From Granulosicoccaceae bacterium (lineage in GTDB: Bacteria; Pseudomonadota; Gammaproteobacteria; DAOVJZ01), in the NCBI GenBank assembly GCA_030632035.1, contig DAOVJZ010000067.1:1-7661 (forward strand): a DNA stretch of 7,661 bases, given 5' to 3'. Within the stretch, counting starts at the first letter, position 1; each line of letters begins with the position of its first letter. This document shows, one piece after another, positions 6,957-7,661 of the stretch. Made by a program: the position numbers and the translations under genes. The notes under the pieces were generated by a model that did not search any database, was not told the DNA's origin, and was given only the letters and a program-made list of their open reading frames with translations.

Positions 6957-7028
6957 CACTCATTATAGAAAGTATACCCGCACCCTTGTTTCAGATGCAG
7001 GTATTTCAATCAACATAAAGATCTGTGC

Positions 7029-7033
7029 AGGAG
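7029..7033 (+). promoter_or_regulatory. Ribosome binding site of pilU
   Basis: AGGAG lies 7 nt before the ATG at 7041. It supports this start, which also gives the N-terminal length expected for the family. Confidence -1.
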
Positions 7034-7040
7034 AACATCC

Positions 7041-7661
7041 ATGGAACTCAACGATTACCTGAAAATCATGGTCGCAAAAGAGGCCTCTGACCTCTATTTT
7101 GCAACAGGTGCACCGGTCAGCGCGAAAATCCACGGTCAGTTAAAGCCAATTGAACAGTCAACCATGCCTGCCGGTAAAGTGAAGGAAATTGCCTATCAAA
7201 TCATGAATAATCAGCAGGTAGCTGAATTCGAACACAAACCGGAAATGAATCTGGCCATTTCAGAAGACAGTATCGGTCGTTTTCGTGTCAATATTTTCAA
7301 GCAACGTGGCGAAGTCGGTATCGTTATTCGCCACATTAAAACCGATATTCCACAATGGCAGGAATTAGGCCTGCCACCCATTTTGCGTGAACTAGTCATG
7401 CAAAAACGCGGTTTAATCCTGTTTGTAGGTGCGACCGGTTCGGGTAAATCCACATCACTGGCCTCGTTGATTGATTATCGTAACAGTAATGCCAGTGGTC
7501 ACATTATTACCATCGAAGATCCGATTGAATTTATTCACAACCATAAGAAATCTATTATCACCCAACGTGAAGTGGGTATGGATACAGATACTTATGAAGA
7601 TGCATTAAAAAACACCTTGCGTCAGGCTCCCGATGTGATTTTGATTGGTGAGATTCGTGAC
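7041..7661 (+). CDS. pilU: Type IV pilus retraction ATPase PilU, 3' end cut by the window edge
   Basis: The first 207 codons of a PilT/PilU-type secretion ATPase. These hexameric motors at the cytoplasmic base of the type IVa pilus depolymerise pilin; PilU assists PilT and is known to depend on it for retraction. The N-terminal PAS-like domain has ASDLYFATGAP (15-25) and GRFRVNIF (79-86). The ATPase core shows Walker A GATGSGKST (130-138), the Asp box with ITIEDPIEF (156-164), and Walker B ending in VILIGEIRD (199-207), where E204 is the expected catalytic glutamate. PilU rather than PilT is favoured by the wording of KRGLILFVGATGSGKSTSL, TQREVGMDTDTYEDALKNTL and RQAPDV, which follow Pseudomonas PilU as I remember it; PilT has a different block (NQREVHRDT). 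The full protein should have about 370-380 residues, so the His box and C-terminal domain lie beyond the edge. pilT is not immediately upstream, since glnE diverges there. Confidence -1.
   Translation, partial: MELNDYLKIMVAKEASDLYFATGAPVSAKIHGQLKPIEQSTMPAGKVKEIAYQIMNNQQVAEFEHKPEMNLAISEDSIGRFRVNIFKQRGEVGIVIRHIKTDIPQWQELGLPPILRELVMQKRGLILFVGATGSGKSTSLASLIDYRNSNASGHIITIEDPIEFIHNHKKSIITQREVGMDTDTYEDALKNTLRQAPDVILIGEIRD

Larger units (their letters stand above)
6814..7040. other. Divergent intergenic region between glnE and pilU
   Basis: A 227-bp region between divergently transcribed genes. Its glnE side is A/T-rich with short A and T runs, while its middle is richer in G+C. It holds a sigma70-like promoter and a small leader ORF facing glnE, and a sigma28-like promoter and a good ribosome binding site facing pilU. 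I see no tRNA, riboswitch or hairpin-plus-T-tract terminator in it. Confidence -1.

Noticed and set aside
6944..6958. GG and GC dinucleotides (TGGCGTCCGATAGCA) resembling a sigma54 promoter before pilU
   Set aside because: The GG to GC distance is one base short of the strict sigma54 spacing and the flanking bases fit poorly. The overlapping sigma28 pattern fits better.
6910..7062. A 50-codon plus-strand ORF (starting MGFKPSAKAEAL) overlapping the start of pilU in another frame
   Set aside because: It has no ribosome binding site and no recognisable domain, and it spans the proposed pilU promoter. It is most likely chance.
7211..7453. An 80-codon minus-strand ORF inside pilU
   Set aside because: It is antisense to the PilU PAS-like and Walker A coding region and has no support of its own.

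Overview
The window looks like ordinary chromosome of a gammaproteobacterium with low-to-moderate G+C. The genus cannot be fixed from this sequence. The evidence is a glnE-ilvE pair followed by genes that look like envelope-glycan genes, an order that recalls the glnE-ilvE-waa region of Pseudomonas and relatives (known from the literature), together with a PilU-type twitching-motility ATPase.

Layout: six genes lie head to tail on the minus strand, transcribed from right to left. They are glnE (3898-6813), ilvE (2907-3827), a small CHCC zinc-finger protein (2705-2896), an ELM1/DUF1022-family protein (1757-2680), a zinc-ribbon SAM methyltransferase (997-1743) and a GT4 glycosyltransferase that runs off the left edge (1-954). 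The gaps are 70, 10, 24, 13 and 42 nt, with no visible terminator, so a single transcription unit is likely. On the plus strand a divergent pilU starts at 7041 and runs off the right edge. The 227-bp divergent region (6814-7040) holds a plausible sigma70 promoter facing glnE and a good match to a sigma28 (FliA) promoter facing pilU.

How the genes fit together: GlnE tunes glutamine synthetase by adenylylation, and IlvE uses glutamate as amino donor for branched-chain amino acids, so the first two genes share nitrogen metabolism. The last three probably build or modify a cell-surface glycan such as LPS core or O-antigen; this is inferred from families and neighbourhood, and no substrate can be read from the sequence. 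PilU is an accessory retraction ATPase of type IV pili.

I found no mobile element, CRISPR array, tRNA or rRNA, and no clear new defence or biosynthetic system. The observations most worth a second look are the FliA-like promoter at pilU, a 21-codon leader ORF in frame with and just before glnE, and the uncharacterised ELM1-methyltransferase-glycosyltransferase trio. Three start decisions matter for annotation: a TTG start for the glycosyltransferase, a GTG start for the ELM1 protein, and a 63-residue rather than 109-residue zinc-finger protein.
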